This document shows positions 29,900 through 40,929 of a stretch of 64,000 bases of DNA, piece by piece; the first letter of the stretch is position 1, and each line of letters starts with the position of its first letter. The notes beneath the pieces are model-generated. The model did not search any database. It saw only the letters and a program-made list of their open reading frames with translations, and had not been told where the DNA came from. A program made the translations under genes and the position numbers. Location of the stretch: assembly GCF_001636055.1 (NCBI RefSeq), contig NZ_CP011789.1:5208001-5272000 (forward strand). The letters are read 5' to 3'. This stretch comes from Pseudomonas putida (GTDB taxonomy: Bacteria > Pseudomonadota > Gammaproteobacteria > Pseudomonadales > Pseudomonadaceae).

Positions 29900-30685
29900 T
29901 CAATGCGACGGAGTGTCGCTCTGCGCAGCCTGCTTGACCTCGGCGAAGTCTTCTTCCGGCAGCGCCGGCAGGGCCTTGGCACAGTAGTCACTGCCCAGGT
30001 TGGTCAGCGCCCCGCACATGCCCTCCAGGCGCTCGTCGACCGCCTGCAGGTGGTCGAGCATCTGGCCGATGGCGCGCGCCACCGGGTCGGGCATGTCGCC
30101 ACTGACGCCGTAGGCATCGAAGCCGATCTTCTCGGCCATGGCCTTGCGCTTGGCCTCGACCTCGCTGTCTTCGGTCTTGACGATGATCCGCCCCGGGATC
30201 CCGACTGCCGTGGCGCCGGCCGGCACGGCCTTGGTCACCACCGCATTGGAGCCGATCTTGGCCCCGGCGCCAACCGTGAACGGGCCGAGCACCTTGGCGC
30301 CCGCCCCCACCACTACGCCGTTTTCCAGGGTCGGGTGTCGCTTGCCCTTGTTCCAGCTGGTGCCGCCGAGGGTAACGCCCTGGTAGAGCGTCACGTCATC
30401 GCCGATCTCGGCGGTCTCGCCGATGACGATGCCCATGCCATGATCGATGAAGAAGCGCCGGCCAATGGTGGCGCCCGGGTGGATCTCGATGCCGGTCATC
30501 CAGCGCCCGAAGTTCGACACCAGGCGCGCCAGCCACTTGAAGTCGCGCTTCCACAGGGCATTGCCCAGGCGATGCAGCCAGATGGCATGCATCCCCGGGT
30601 AGCAGGTCAGTACCTCGAAGGCATTGCGCGCCGCCGGGTCACGATGAAACACACTCTGGATATCTTCACGCAGACGCTCGAACAT
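29900..30685 (-). CDS. cysE: serine O-acetyltransferase
   Basis: Protein of 261 aa that makes O-acetylserine for cysteine synthesis. The N-terminal helical region is followed by a left-handed beta-helix of hexapeptide repeats ([37 protein letters not shown]). The catalytic His is in IDHGMG. A C-terminal tail of roughly 80 residues goes beyond the hexapeptide domain. Placement next to iscR, the sulfur-cluster operon, is conserved in Pseudomonas. Confidence 0.95.
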   Translation of the reverse strand: MFERLREDIQSVFHRDPAARNAFEVLTCYPGMHAIWLHRLGNALWKRDFKWLARLVSNFGRWMTGIEIHPGATIGRRFFIDHGMGIVIGETAEIGDDVTLYQGVTLGGTSWNKGKRHPTLENGVVVGAGAKVLGPFTVGAGAKIGSNAVVTKAVPAGATAVGIPGRIIVKTEDSEVEAKRKAMAEKIGFDAYGVSGDMPDPVARAIGQMLDHLQAVDERLEGMCGALTNLGSDYCAKALPALPEEDFAEVKQAAQSDTPSH

Positions 30686-30690
30686 TGTTT

Positions 30691-31449
30691 CTAGTCCTTC
30701 CGCTTGTGCGCATCACCCCGTGCGACCTTCTGGGTCTCGGTGAGGATGCCGCGCAAAATGCTCATTTCCGAACGGTTGACCGAGCTGCGCCCATACAACC
30801 GGCGCAGGCGCGCCATCAGGTGCTTGGGCTTCTCAGGGTCAAGGAAGCTGATGTCCACCAGGGTCTTTTCCAGGTGTTCGTAGAACAGCTCCATTTCGTC
30901 CAGGGTGGCCAGCTCATCGCTGGCATCGACCTTCTCGACCTTCGCCGGCGTACCTTGCGCCGCCAGCCATGCTGTGCGCACCTCGTAGGCGAGCACCTGG
31001 ACCGCGGCGGCAAGATTCAGCGAGCTGAAATCGGGGTTCGATGGAATGTGCACGTGGAAGTGACATCGCTGCAGTTCGTCATTGGTCAGGCCTGCGTGTT
31101 CACGACCAAACACCAGGGCGATCTCCTCGCCAGCGGCCGCACGCGCGACGCTCTGCACCCCGCATTCGCGCGGGTCGAGCATCGGCCACGGCATGCTGCG
31201 GTCACGGGCGCTGGTACCAATCGCCAGGCTGCAACCGGCCAGCGCCTGCTCGAGCGTATCGACCACGATGGCGCCGTCCAGCACATCGTCGGCACCAGAG
31301 GCGCGGGCACTGGCGTCGGCCGCGGGGAAATCCAGTGGCTGAACCAGCACCAGGCGCGACAAGCCCATGTTTTTCATGGCACGAGCAGCGCCGCCGATGT
31401 TGCCGGGGTGGCTGGTATTGACCAGAACAACACGAATATTCTGCAGCAA
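30691..31449 (-). CDS. trmJ: tRNA (cytidine/uridine-2'-O)-methyltransferase TrmJ
   Basis: SPOUT-class methyltransferase of 252 aa. It has N-terminal [19 protein letters not shown], the SAM-binding knot motif [16 protein letters not shown], and a C-terminal extension (residues 165-252) typical of TrmJ. It methylates position 32 of several tRNAs. It lies 5 bp upstream of cysE on the same strand and divergent from suhB. Confidence 0.94.
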   Translation of the reverse strand: MLQNIRVVLVNTSHPGNIGGAARAMKNMGLSRLVLVQPLDFPAADASARASGADDVLDGAIVVDTLEQALAGCSLAIGTSARDRSMPWPMLDPRECGVQSVARAAAGEEIALVFGREHAGLTNDELQRCHFHVHIPSNPDFSSLNLAAAVQVLAYEVRTAWLAAQGTPAKVEKVDASDELATLDEMELFYEHLEKTLVDISFLDPEKPKHLMARLRRLYGRSSVNRSEMSILRGILTETQKVARGDAHKRKD

Positions 31450-31600
31450 GGTGTCGAGCTCACGGATGCCTATAAAGGGGGGAACGATCTTACCTAAGCG
31501 ACGGGCGTAACGCCACGAATGCGAATGTCACCCTTCTGCCGGAACAGTTTTCTGATAGACTAGGCTGCTTTCTTCTTTAACATCTCCAGGTGAAACGCCC

Positions 31601-32419
31601 ATGCAGCCTATGCTGAATATCGCCCTGCGCGCCGCTCGCAGCGCCAGTGAACTGATTTTCCGCTCCATCGAACGCCTGGACAGCATCAAGGTCGACGAGA
31701 AAGAGGCCAAGGATTACGTCTCCGAGGTCGATCGCGCCGCCGAGCAGACCATCGTCAACGCCCTGCGCAAGGCTTACCCGAACCACTCGATCCAGGGTGA
31801 AGAGACTGGCCTGCACGCCGGCTCCGGTGAGGAAGGCAAGGACTACCTGTGGATCATCGATCCACTGGATGGCACCACCAACTTCCTGCGTGGCGTTCCG
31901 CACTTCGCGGTCAGCATCGCCTGCAAATACCGCGGCCGTCTCGAGCACGCGGTCATCGTCGACCCGGTCCGCCAGGAAGAATTCACCGCCAGCCGCGGTC
32001 GTGGCGCCCAGCTCAACGGTCGTCGCCTGCGTGTCAGCTCGCGCACCAGCCTGGAAGGCGCCCTGCTGGGTACCGGCTTCCCGTTCCGCGACAGCCAGAT
32101 GGCTGACCTGGACAACTACCTCGGCATGTTCCGCGCCCTCACCGGCCAGACCGCCGGCATCCGCCGCGCAGGTTCCGCCGCCCTGGACCTGGCCTACGTT
32201 GCCGCTGGTCGTTTCGACGCCTTCTGGGAGTCGGGCCTGTCCGAGTGGGACATGGCGGCAGGCGTACTGCTGATCCAGGAAGCGGGCGGCCTGGTGAGCG
32301 ACTTCAACGGTGGCCACGACTTCCTCGACAAAGGCCACATCGTTGCCGGCAACATCAAGTGCTTCAAAGCGGTACTGACCGCCATCCAGCCGCACCTGCC
32401 GGAAAACCTGAAGCGCTGA
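31601..32419 (+). CDS. suhB: inositol-1-monophosphatase family protein SuhB
   Basis: Protein of 272 aa. The metal-binding motifs are GEETG, IDPLDGTTNFLRG and WDMAAGVLLIQEAGG. In enterics SuhB also acts in rRNA transcription antitermination. It is divergent from trmJ and followed by a strong terminator. Confidence 0.95.
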   Translation: MQPMLNIALRAARSASELIFRSIERLDSIKVDEKEAKDYVSEVDRAAEQTIVNALRKAYPNHSIQGEETGLHAGSGEEGKDYLWIIDPLDGTTNFLRGVPHFAVSIACKYRGRLEHAVIVDPVRQEEFTASRGRGAQLNGRRLRVSSRTSLEGALLGTGFPFRDSQMADLDNYLGMFRALTGQTAGIRRAGSAALDLAYVAAGRFDAFWESGLSEWDMAAGVLLIQEAGGLVSDFNGGHDFLDKGHIVAGNIKCFKAVLTAIQPHLPENLKR

Positions 32420-32436
32420 GCCAGGGCTTCGGATGC

Positions 32437-32467
32437 AAAAAAAGCACCCCTCGGGGTGCTTTTTTTG
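32437..32467 (+). terminator. rho-independent terminator after suhB
   Basis: AAAAAAAGCACCCC-TCG-GGGGTGC followed by eight Ts; a clear intrinsic terminator. Confidence 0.9.
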
Positions 32468-32516
32468 TGCCTGCTTTCCGTGGTTCTGCTGGCCCGCGAT
32501 GAGGCCAGCATCCTGA

Positions 32517-33065
32517 TCACTGCCCGGGCTGCGCCTGGCTCAGGACCAGCTTGCCGTTCTTGTCCAGCGGAATGGTCGAACCTGGCTCGTGGTCCATCTT
32601 CACCACACCAGCCTGGTCACCGATGGTGTACTTCACGGTGTAGCCCACCACCTTGTCGCTGATGTCGTTGACCGTGTTGCAGCGCGTTTGCGTGGTGGTG
32701 TAGGTGTCACGCTCCTGCATGCCTTCCTGCACCTTGTTACCGGCATAACCACCACCCACCGCACCTGCGACCGTGGCGATCTTCTTGCCGGTGCCGCCAC
32801 CGATCTGGTTACCCAGCAGGCCACCGGCCAGGGCGCCCACCACGGTACCGGCGATCTGGTGCTGGTCCTGCACCGGACGCTGGCGCGTCACGGTCACGTC
32901 CTTGCACACTTCGCGCGGTGTCTTCACCTGCTGCTTGATCGGTTGTACGTCAGTGACCTGGGCGTATTCCGGCCCTTTGTTCACCAAGCTGTAGGTCGCC
33001 ACAGCACCTCCGGCTGTAACACCGACAGCACCCAGAACCGCACCCACCAGCATTGATTTGTTCAC
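32517..33065 (-). CDS. glycine-zipper 2TM domain protein
   Basis: Protein of 182 aa from GTG 33065 with AGGAG 7 nt upstream. An N-terminal hydrophobic segment (MLVGAVLGAVGVTAGGAVATYSL) is followed by a Gly-zipper stretch (GTVVGALAGGLLGNQIGGGTG, with AGAVGGGYAGNKVQEG after it, about residues 82-118). It belongs to the Rick_17kDa/glycine-zipper family of envelope proteins and has no lipobox. It is monocistronic. Exact function unknown; envelope integrity is an inference. Confidence 0.8.
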   Translation of the reverse strand: MNKSMLVGAVLGAVGVTAGGAVATYSLVNKGPEYAQVTDVQPIKQQVKTPREVCKDVTVTRQRPVQDQHQIAGTVVGALAGGLLGNQIGGGTGKKIATVAGAVGGGYAGNKVQEGMQERDTYTTTQTRCNTVNDISDKVVGYTVKYTIGDQAGVVKMDHEPGSTIPLDKNGKLVLSQAQPGQ

Positions 33066-33121
33066 GTGGAATCTCCTGATCATACCCGCGGGACATTGCC
33101 CGCCTTCTCCCTGCCTTGGAG

Positions 33122-33155
33122 CAAAAAAAAAGGCGCGAGTTCAACACTCGCGCCT
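33122..33155 (-). terminator. terminator after secF
   Basis: Ten-bp stem (33131-33140 / 33146-33155) followed on the minus strand by eight Ts. On the plus strand it has a weaker T-rich tail. Confidence 0.75.
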
Positions 33156-33186
33156 CTCTTTACGCCAAACGGCGTAGGACAAGCCC

Positions 33187-34095
33187 TTACGGCCGGTCGT
33201 CCACACCCTCGGCCTTGACCGGCGGGATCAGGTCTTCACTGTTCAGGTTCAGCCAGATCAGCACCACGTTGGCGATGTAGATCGACGAGTAGGTACCCGC
33301 CATGACGCCCAGGAACAGCGCCAGCGAGAAGCCGAACAGGTTGTCGCCACCGAAGAACAGCAGCGCAGCAATCGCCAGCAAGGTCGACACCGAGGTGGCG
33401 ATGGTGCGCAGCAGGGTCTGGGTGGTCGAGACGTTGATGTTCTCGATCAGCGACGCCTTGCGCATGACGCGGAAGTTCTCACGCACGCGGTCGAACACGA
33501 CGATGGTGTCGTTGAGCGAGTAGCCGATGATCGCCAGCACTGCCGCCAGCACCGTCAGGTCGAAGGTGATCTGGAAGAACGAGAGGATGCCCACGGTCAC
33601 GATCACGTCGTGCACCAGCGAGACGATCGCCCCCACCGCGAACTTCCACTGGAAGCGGAACGCCAGGTAGATCAGTACCCCGCCCAGCGCCAGCAGCATG
33701 CCCAGGCCGCCCTGGTCACGCAGTTCTTCACCGACCTGCGGGCCGACGAACTCGACACGCTTGACGGTGGCCGGGTTGTCCCCGCCCACTTTCTGCAGCG
33801 CCTGGGCAACCTGATTGCCCAGTTGCGGGTCATCGCCAGGCATGCGCACCAGCAGGTCGGTGGTGGCACCGAAGCTCTGCACGATGGCCTCGTGGAAGCC
33901 GGACTCGACCAGCTCGGCACGCACCGCCTTGAGGTCGGCCGGACGCTCGTAGGTCAGCTCGATGAGCGTACCGCCGGTGAAGTCCAGGCCGAAGTTCAAG
34001 CCCTTGTGCCACCAGCTGAACAGCGCCAGTACGGTCAGCAGGACAGTGACGGCGAACGCAACGTTGCGCACGCCCATGAAGTTGATGGTTTTCAT
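33187..34095 (-). CDS. secF: protein translocase subunit SecF
   Basis: Protein of 302 aa from MKTINFMGVRN with six transmembrane helices. Conserved GLDFTGGTLIEL, a large periplasmic loop and DTIVVFDRVREN are present. It works with SecD and YajC in the late, proton-motive-force-driven steps of Sec export. The frame extends 15 codons upstream into the secD-secF gap. Confidence 0.96.
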   Translation of the reverse strand: MKTINFMGVRNVAFAVTVLLTVLALFSWWHKGLNFGLDFTGGTLIELTYERPADLKAVRAELVESGFHEAIVQSFGATTDLLVRMPGDDPQLGNQVAQALQKVGGDNPATVKRVEFVGPQVGEELRDQGGLGMLLALGGVLIYLAFRFQWKFAVGAIVSLVHDVIVTVGILSFFQITFDLTVLAAVLAIIGYSLNDTIVVFDRVRENFRVMRKASLIENINVSTTQTLLRTIATSVSTLLAIAALLFFGGDNLFGFSLALFLGVMAGTYSSIYIANVVLIWLNLNSEDLIPPVKAEGVDDRP

Positions 34096-34105
34096 CGCAG
34101 CTCCC

Positions 34106-35971
34106 TCAAACCCACAGCTTCTTGATGTCACGCCCGCCACAGGTCAGGTTGACCATTGCGCGGGTCACCATGACGGCGGTGAACATCGAGGTGAAAATCC
34201 CGAGGGACATGGTGACCGCGAAGCCCTTGACCGGGCCGGTACCCATGGCGAACAGGATGCCGCCGACCAGCAGGCTGGTCAGGTTGGCGTCGATGATCGC
34301 GGTGTAGGCACGGTTGAAGCCTTCGTGGATGGCGCGCTGCACCGACATGCCGTTTTTCAGCTCCTCGCGAATCCGCGAGAAGATCAGCACGTTGGCGTCG
34401 ACCGCCATACCCATGGTCAACACGATACCGGCGATACCCGGCAGCGTCAGGGTCGCGCCCAACAGCGACATCAGCGCCAGCAGCAGCACCATGTTGCCCG
34501 CCAGGGCGACGGTGGCGATCACGCCGAAGCCACGGTAGATGGCGATGATGAACAGCGAGACGAACAACATGCCCCACAGCGATGCATCGACACCCTTGGT
34601 GATGTTGTCGGCACCCAGGCTTGGGCCGATGGTACGTTCTTCGGCGAAGTACATCGGTGCGGCCAGACCACCGGCACGCAGCAGCAGGGCCAGTTCGGAC
34701 GACTCACCCTGGCCGTTCAGGCCGGTAATACGGAACTGGCTGCCCAGCGGCGACTGGATGGTCGCCAGGCTGATGATCTTCTTCTCTTCCTGGAAGCTCT
34801 GTACCGCCACTTCCTTCTCGACGCCGTCGACGGTCTGCTTGACGTAGCGGGTCACCGGCTTCTGCTCGATGAAGATCACCGCCATGCTGCGACCGACGTT
34901 GCTGCGCGTGGCGCGGCTCATCAACTCGCCACCGTGGCCATCCAGGCGGATGTTCACCTGCGGACGACCGTGCTCGTCGAAGCTCGCCTGGGCATCGGTA
35001 ACCTGGTCACCGGTGATGATCAAGCCACGCTCGACCGCAGCCGAACGGTTGCCGTCACGGAACTCGAAGACCTCGGTGGTCGCTTTCGAAGCACCTGGCT
35101 CAGCGCCGAAGCGGAACTCCAGATTGGCCGTCTTGCCGAGGATACGCTTGGCTTCGGCAGTGTCCTGCACGCCCGGCAGCTCGACCACGATACGGTTGGC
35201 GCCCTGGCGCTGAACCAGCGGCTCGGCCACGCCCAGCTCGTTCACACGGTTGCGGACGGTGGTCAGGTTCTGCTTGATGGAGTATTCGCGGATTTCGGCG
35301 ACCTTGGCCTGGGTCAGCGCCAGACGCAGCACGGAGAGCTCGTTGCGCTCGGTGGTGGTGATGTCGAAATCATTGAAATTCTTGCGGACCAGGGCACGTG
35401 CCTGTTCGCGAGTAGCATCGTCGGCGAAGCCCAGCATGATGCTGCCGTCCTGCTGGGGCAGGCTACGGTAGCGCACGCGCTCTTTGCGCAGCAGGGTCTT
35501 CACTTCGCCGTCGTAGACCTTCAGGCGGGCGCTCATGGCCTTGTCCATGTCCACTTCCAGCAGGAAGTGCACACCACCGGACAGGTCCAGGCCCAGCTTC
35601 ATCGGGCTGGCACCCAGGTTGCGCAGCCACTGCGGGGTGGTCTGGGCCAGGTTCAGTGCGACGACGTAGTCGTCACCCAAGGTCTTGCGCACCACATCCT
35701 TGGCCGGCAGTTGGTCTTCCTGGTTGGTCAGGCGCACCAGCGCACTGCCCTTCTCGCCCAGGCTGCCACCCTTGACGGTGATACCGGCATCGGCCAGCGC
35801 CTTGGTGGCGCGGTCGAGGTCGGCCTGGCTCACGTGCAGCGCGGAACTTGCACCGCTGATCTGCACCGCCGGGTCATCCGGGTAGAGGTTGGGAGCGGAA
35901 TAAATAAAGCCGACCGCCAGTACCACCAGGATCAGCAGGTATTTCCACAGAGGGTATTTGTTCAGCATCAC
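34106..35971 (-). CDS. secD: protein translocase subunit SecD
   Basis: Protein of 621 aa with an N-terminal TM helix (LLILVVLAVGFIYSAPNLYP), the LGLDLSGGVHFLLEVDM motif, the P1 periplasmic domain and five C-terminal helices. The GMAVDANVLIFSRIREE motif is intact. Order yajC-secD-secF. Confidence 0.97.
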   Translation of the reverse strand: MMLNKYPLWKYLLILVVLAVGFIYSAPNLYPDDPAVQISGASSALHVSQADLDRATKALADAGITVKGGSLGEKGSALVRLTNQEDQLPAKDVVRKTLGDDYVVALNLAQTTPQWLRNLGASPMKLGLDLSGGVHFLLEVDMDKAMSARLKVYDGEVKTLLRKERVRYRSLPQQDGSIMLGFADDATREQARALVRKNFNDFDITTTERNELSVLRLALTQAKVAEIREYSIKQNLTTVRNRVNELGVAEPLVQRQGANRIVVELPGVQDTAEAKRILGKTANLEFRFGAEPGASKATTEVFEFRDGNRSAAVERGLIITGDQVTDAQASFDEHGRPQVNIRLDGHGGELMSRATRSNVGRSMAVIFIEQKPVTRYVKQTVDGVEKEVAVQSFQEEKKIISLATIQSPLGSQFRITGLNGQGESSELALLLRAGGLAAPMYFAEERTIGPSLGADNITKGVDASLWGMLFVSLFIIAIYRGFGVIATVALAGNMVLLLALMSLLGATLTLPGIAGIVLTMGMAVDANVLIFSRIREELKNGMSVQRAIHEGFNRAYTAIIDANLTSLLVGGILFAMGTGPVKGFAVTMSLGIFTSMFTAVMVTRAMVNLTCGGRDIKKLWV

Positions 35972-36033
35972 GCCGCCCGTTCAAGACGCGGGGCGCTTTG
36001 CGCGCCCCGACTGGAAAAAATGAAACCGGTAAC

Positions 36034-36369
36034 TCAGATAGCCTTGAGCGTACCTTTTGGCAGGGTCGCGGCGATGGCGCCCTTCTGGAACTTCAGCTCG
36101 ACGTTGTCGGACACTTCCAGCACCACGAAGTCGTCGGAAACCTTGACGATCTTGCCGGCGATACCGCCGTTGGTGACCACTTCGTCACCCTTCTGCAGGG
36201 CGCCGAGCAGGTTCTTCTGCTCTTTGGCACGCTTGGCCTGTGGGCGCCAGATCATCAGGTAGAAGATGACCAGGAAACCGACCAGGAAGATCCACTCGAA
36301 GCCAGTACCGGCTGGGCCGGCGGCAGGGGCTGCAGCGTCCGCGTAAGCGGCGGGAATCAGAAAGCTCAT
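36034..36369 (-). CDS. yajC: Sec translocase accessory protein YajC
   Basis: Protein of 111 aa with one TM helix (FEWIFLVGFLVIFYLMIW, about residues 24-41), then RPQAKRAKEQKNLLGALQKGDEVVTNGGI, typical of YajC. It forms the SecDF-YajC complex. Confidence 0.96.
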   Translation of the reverse strand: MSFLIPAAYADAAAPAAGPAGTGFEWIFLVGFLVIFYLMIWRPQAKRAKEQKNLLGALQKGDEVVTNGGIAGKIVKVSDDFVVLEVSDNVELKFQKGAIAATLPKGTLKAI

Positions 36370-36410
36370 GTAGCACTCCAGTTGCTGAATTTAGTTATGT
36401 GTGCGAACAG

Positions 36411-38590
<2,180 letters not shown>

Positions 38591-38698
38591 GATCGTGTTC
38601 GGCTTGGCAGGGCCGGGAAGTTTAGCCCAATGCATGAAAATTGACCATGAAAGCCGATTGACCGACTGCAGGAGCCTCTCTATACTGCGGCGCCACAA

Positions 38699-38783
38699 GC
38701 CCTGATGGCGGAATTGGTAGACGCGGCGGATTCAAAATCCGTTTTCGAAAGGAGTGGGAGTTCGAGTCTCCCTCGGGGCACCA
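38699..38783 (+). tRNA. tRNA-Leu (anticodon CAA)
   Basis: 85-nt class II tRNA. The acceptor stem GCCCTGA pairs with TCGGGGC, with discriminator A and encoded CCA. The anticodon loop TTCAAAA gives anticodon CAA (codon UUG). The long variable arm lies between GTTTTCGAAAGGAG and the T-arm GGGAGTTCGAGTCTCCC. It is divergent from queA. Confidence 0.95.
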
Positions 38784-38791
38784 AGATCCAG

Positions 38792-38820
38792 AAAAAACCG
38801 ACCTTATGGTCGGTTTTTTT
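38792..38820 (+). terminator. terminator after tRNA-Leu
   Basis: AAAACCGACC-TTAT-GGTCGGTTTT with flanking A6 and T7 runs. It functions on both strands, so it may also end the lysE-like transcript. Confidence 0.88.
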
Positions 38821-38870
38821 GTGGGCGGGATTCAGACCGACGTTTTCGGGGCAGCGAACCGCCGCCCACC

Positions 38871-39491
38871 TCAACGCCGACTCAACGCCAAACGCGCCGC
38901 AAACAATACAAACACCATTCCAGTCACCCGGTCCATCCACTGGATCACTTTCCCTTTGCGCAGCACACCCGCCATGGATTGTGTCGCACTGATCAACCCC
39001 ACCGCCCAGATCAACCCCAGCAGCACATGAATGCCCACAAGCCCGAAGGTCCATGCAATCAATGGCTGGCCTTGCGGAATGAATTGCGGCAGGAACGACA
39101 CATAGAAAATCCCGACCTTGGGATTGAGCAGATTGCCCATCATGCCCTTGAGGAACCAATTCGCTGCCGGTCGCCCCTCGGCCTCGGCAGGCGCCAGCGA
39201 CTGGCGTGGGCGCAGGAGCATGTTCACGCCCAACCATGCCAGATAGGCAGCGCCACAGTACTTGAAGATGTCGTACGCCAGCTCGGAGACGGCGATCAAT
39301 GCGCCAAGGCCGAAGGCGACCGCTGCGCCCCAGAGCAGGCAGCCGGCGTTGATGCCCAGGGCCGCGCGCAGTCCCTGCTTGCGCCCCTCCACAGCAGAGG
39401 TTCTGAGGATCAAGGCGGTGTCGAGGCCGGGGGTTACCGTCAGCAGGGTAGCGGCGAGCGTGAAGGCAATCAGATTGTCGGCGATGGACAT
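38871..39491 (-). CDS. LysE/RhtB-family amino-acid exporter
   Basis: Protein of 206 aa with about six TM helices. The family signature TPGLDTALILRTSAVEGRKQG is at residues 20-40 and GAAYLAWLGVNMLLR at about 80. It exports amino acids or their derivatives; substrate unknown. It stands alone between the tRNA terminator and the structured leader region. Confidence 0.88.
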   Translation of the reverse strand: MSIADNLIAFTLAATLLTVTPGLDTALILRTSAVEGRKQGLRAALGINAGCLLWGAAVAFGLGALIAVSELAYDIFKYCGAAYLAWLGVNMLLRPRQSLAPAEAEGRPAANWFLKGMMGNLLNPKVGIFYVSFLPQFIPQGQPLIAWTFGLVGIHVLLGLIWAVGLISATQSMAGVLRKGKVIQWMDRVTGMVFVLFAARLALSRR

Positions 39492-39860
39492 GGGTGGTCA
39501 GCCTGGAAGGAAGTTGCCCTAGATTAGCTTGAGCGACGCTTTTTCGTTGTGGATAAGTGGCTCGATTTTCAGTTTTTCCCCATTCCCTGTAGTCCGTTTC
39601 CCAAACATACTCTCGACCGCCTAAAGCCGTTGCGGTGCCATGGGGCGCGTTCTAGTCTCGCCCGGTCGTTGCTCATCAACGACCGGCTTTGACAGGCCGC
39701 ATGCTCAAGTCCAAACGGCTGGCCTCAATGGCAGCTGTACGTGGGGCACATTCGTGTGCGCCGGGTTCTTGAGCCTCCGGTCTGTCAACCCACGTACGGT
39801 TGCCTCCATTCGTTTGACAGCGATGGTCCGCAACTCCTGAAAACGGCTCAAGGATTTACC
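39492..39860. other. intergenic region upstream of small-protein pair (369 bp)
   Basis: No coding sequence with support. The right part (39655-39860) contains an extended set of inverted repeats described separately as a candidate structured RNA. The left part carries the promoter region of the divergent lysE-like gene. Confidence 0.5.
39655..39860 (+). ncRNA. candidate structured leader RNA
   Basis: Three nested or adjacent stems can be read directly. One is a perfect 10-bp hairpin (39662-39671 with 39677-39686). Another is a 16-bp long-range stem with two G-U pairs (39730-39745 with 39789-39804). Inside the latter is a 5-bp stem capped by TTCG (39746-39750 with 39755-39759). TTTGACAG occurs at 39688-39695 and again near 39813, and CTGTCAA at 39782-39788 could compete for pairing. 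The structure ends just before the ATG at 39861. It does not match a riboswitch class I can name. Confidence 0.55.
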
Positions 39861-40094
39861 ATGTTAAAGATCGTCCCCGATCCCCCCTTCGCCCCCGAAA
39901 ATCCCCACGCCCTCGAAGACCTCGTCCTCCAACTCATCGAACACCTCACCTGCGCCCTCGCCATCACTCACCACAGCAGCCTCCTCACCCTCGGCACTCC
40001 CGCGCAATCGCTGACCATCGCCACCGCCCACGAAGTCGATGCCGCCCTGACGCTGGCGGAAACCGCACTGAGCAGGATCCAGGTCCGTCACTGA
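39861..40094 (+). CDS. small Pseudomonas protein (DUF6124-like)
   Basis: Protein of 77 aa starting MLKIVPDPPFAPENPHALED. The mid-region LVLQLIEHLTCALAITHHSS is helical and amphipathic; no signal peptide or metal motif. It resembles the short proteins that Pseudomonas genomes encode upstream of DUF3077 proteins. AAGGA lies 6-10 nt upstream of the ATG. Function unknown. Confidence 0.65.
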   Translation: MLKIVPDPPFAPENPHALEDLVLQLIEHLTCALAITHHSSLLTLGTPAQSLTIATAHEVDAALTLAETALSRIQVRH

Positions 40095-40107
40095 AGGAGC
40101 ATCGGAG

Positions 40108-40365
40108 ATGAGCGATACCACTGCAGGCGTCACCGGGTTCGGCTACGGCGATGGCGACAAGCCGCTGTTCCGGGTCGAACCTGGACATGATTCGAAACTG
40201 GCAATGGAACAGGCCTCGGCAATGATGGCCTGCGCCAAGCGCATGACCTTGCTCGCCTCCACCGACGGCGAGGCCGACCTGGGCTGGGCCGCACACTTGC
40301 TGTGCGACATGGTCAAGGCGGTGATGGATGACGTGGAGATAGGACGCGGGCGGGAAAGCCGCTAG
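40108..40365 (+). CDS. DUF3077-family small protein
   Basis: Protein of 85 aa. LFRVEPGHDSKLAMEQASAMM and the helix AADLGWAAHLLCDM-like segment (residues 56-72) are characteristic of the Pseudomonas DUF3077 family. It lies 13 bp after the preceding small gene with GAAGGAG upstream, so the two are co-transcribed behind the structured leader. Function unknown. Confidence 0.75.
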   Translation: MSDTTAGVTGFGYGDGDKPLFRVEPGHDSKLAMEQASAMMACAKRMTLLASTDGEADLGWAAHLLCDMVKAVMDDVEIGRGRESR

Positions 40366-40426
40366 GTCAGAGCAGCATTGTCGATAGGCTGGGGCTGCAC
40401 GTAGCCCCAGCATTGAATCGAATCGG

Positions 40427-40882
40427 CTACACAGGCTGTGATTCAGTCGCTTGAGCGAACCGCTGGCTTCGCACCAACAGTACCAAACTCCACACTTTGA
40501 CGGCTTCCGCGACAACTCCCAGCAGAAAAAGCAGCCAGGGTGCCGGAGTAACAAGGACGTTGGGCCATAGGAAGGCGATAGGTATCGAGGGAAGCAGGAT
40601 CATTCGAAATGGCGCCTGGGCCAGGCCGACATAGGCCGCAGCACGCACGCCTTTGATAAACAGCAAACCACTGGCGACTACCGAGAGATGCACCGCTACG
40701 CCTGTAAGGCCGATAAATAATGCCAGCTCGCCATGCTCGCGTGACAAGGCCACAATGCTTTGCAGATCATCCCAAAATGGAATCCGACCACGGCGAATAC
40801 TGCCGAATGCGTAGAGCACGATGATGAGCGTATCCATCGCGCCCCAGCATAATTGGGTGCATCGCTGATGCCGATCATTCAT
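40427..40882 (-). CDS. hypothetical multi-pass membrane protein
   Basis: Protein of 151 aa if started at MNDRHQRCTQ (ATG 40882); the open frame extends to 41029. Four hydrophobic helices are visible: TLIIVLYAFG; ALFIGLTGVAVHLSVVASGLLFI; MILLPSIPIAFLW; and PWLLFLLGVVAEAVKVWSLVLLV. I do not recognise the family. The ribosome-binding site is weak and the start uncertain. It follows hipA on the same strand. Confidence 0.55.
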   Translation of the reverse strand: MNDRHQRCTQLCWGAMDTLIIVLYAFGSIRRGRIPFWDDLQSIVALSREHGELALFIGLTGVAVHLSVVASGLLFIKGVRAAAYVGLAQAPFRMILLPSIPIAFLWPNVLVTPAPWLLFLLGVVAEAVKVWSLVLLVRSQRFAQATESQPV

Positions 40883-40929
40883 CAGGGCCAAAAGCTTCTC
40901 CTTTTTCCCACACAATCCACCACCAAGAC

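Noticed and set aside
33962..36262. Long plus-strand open frame opposite secD
   Set aside because: Shadow of secD-yajC; low-complexity composition and no ribosome-binding site.
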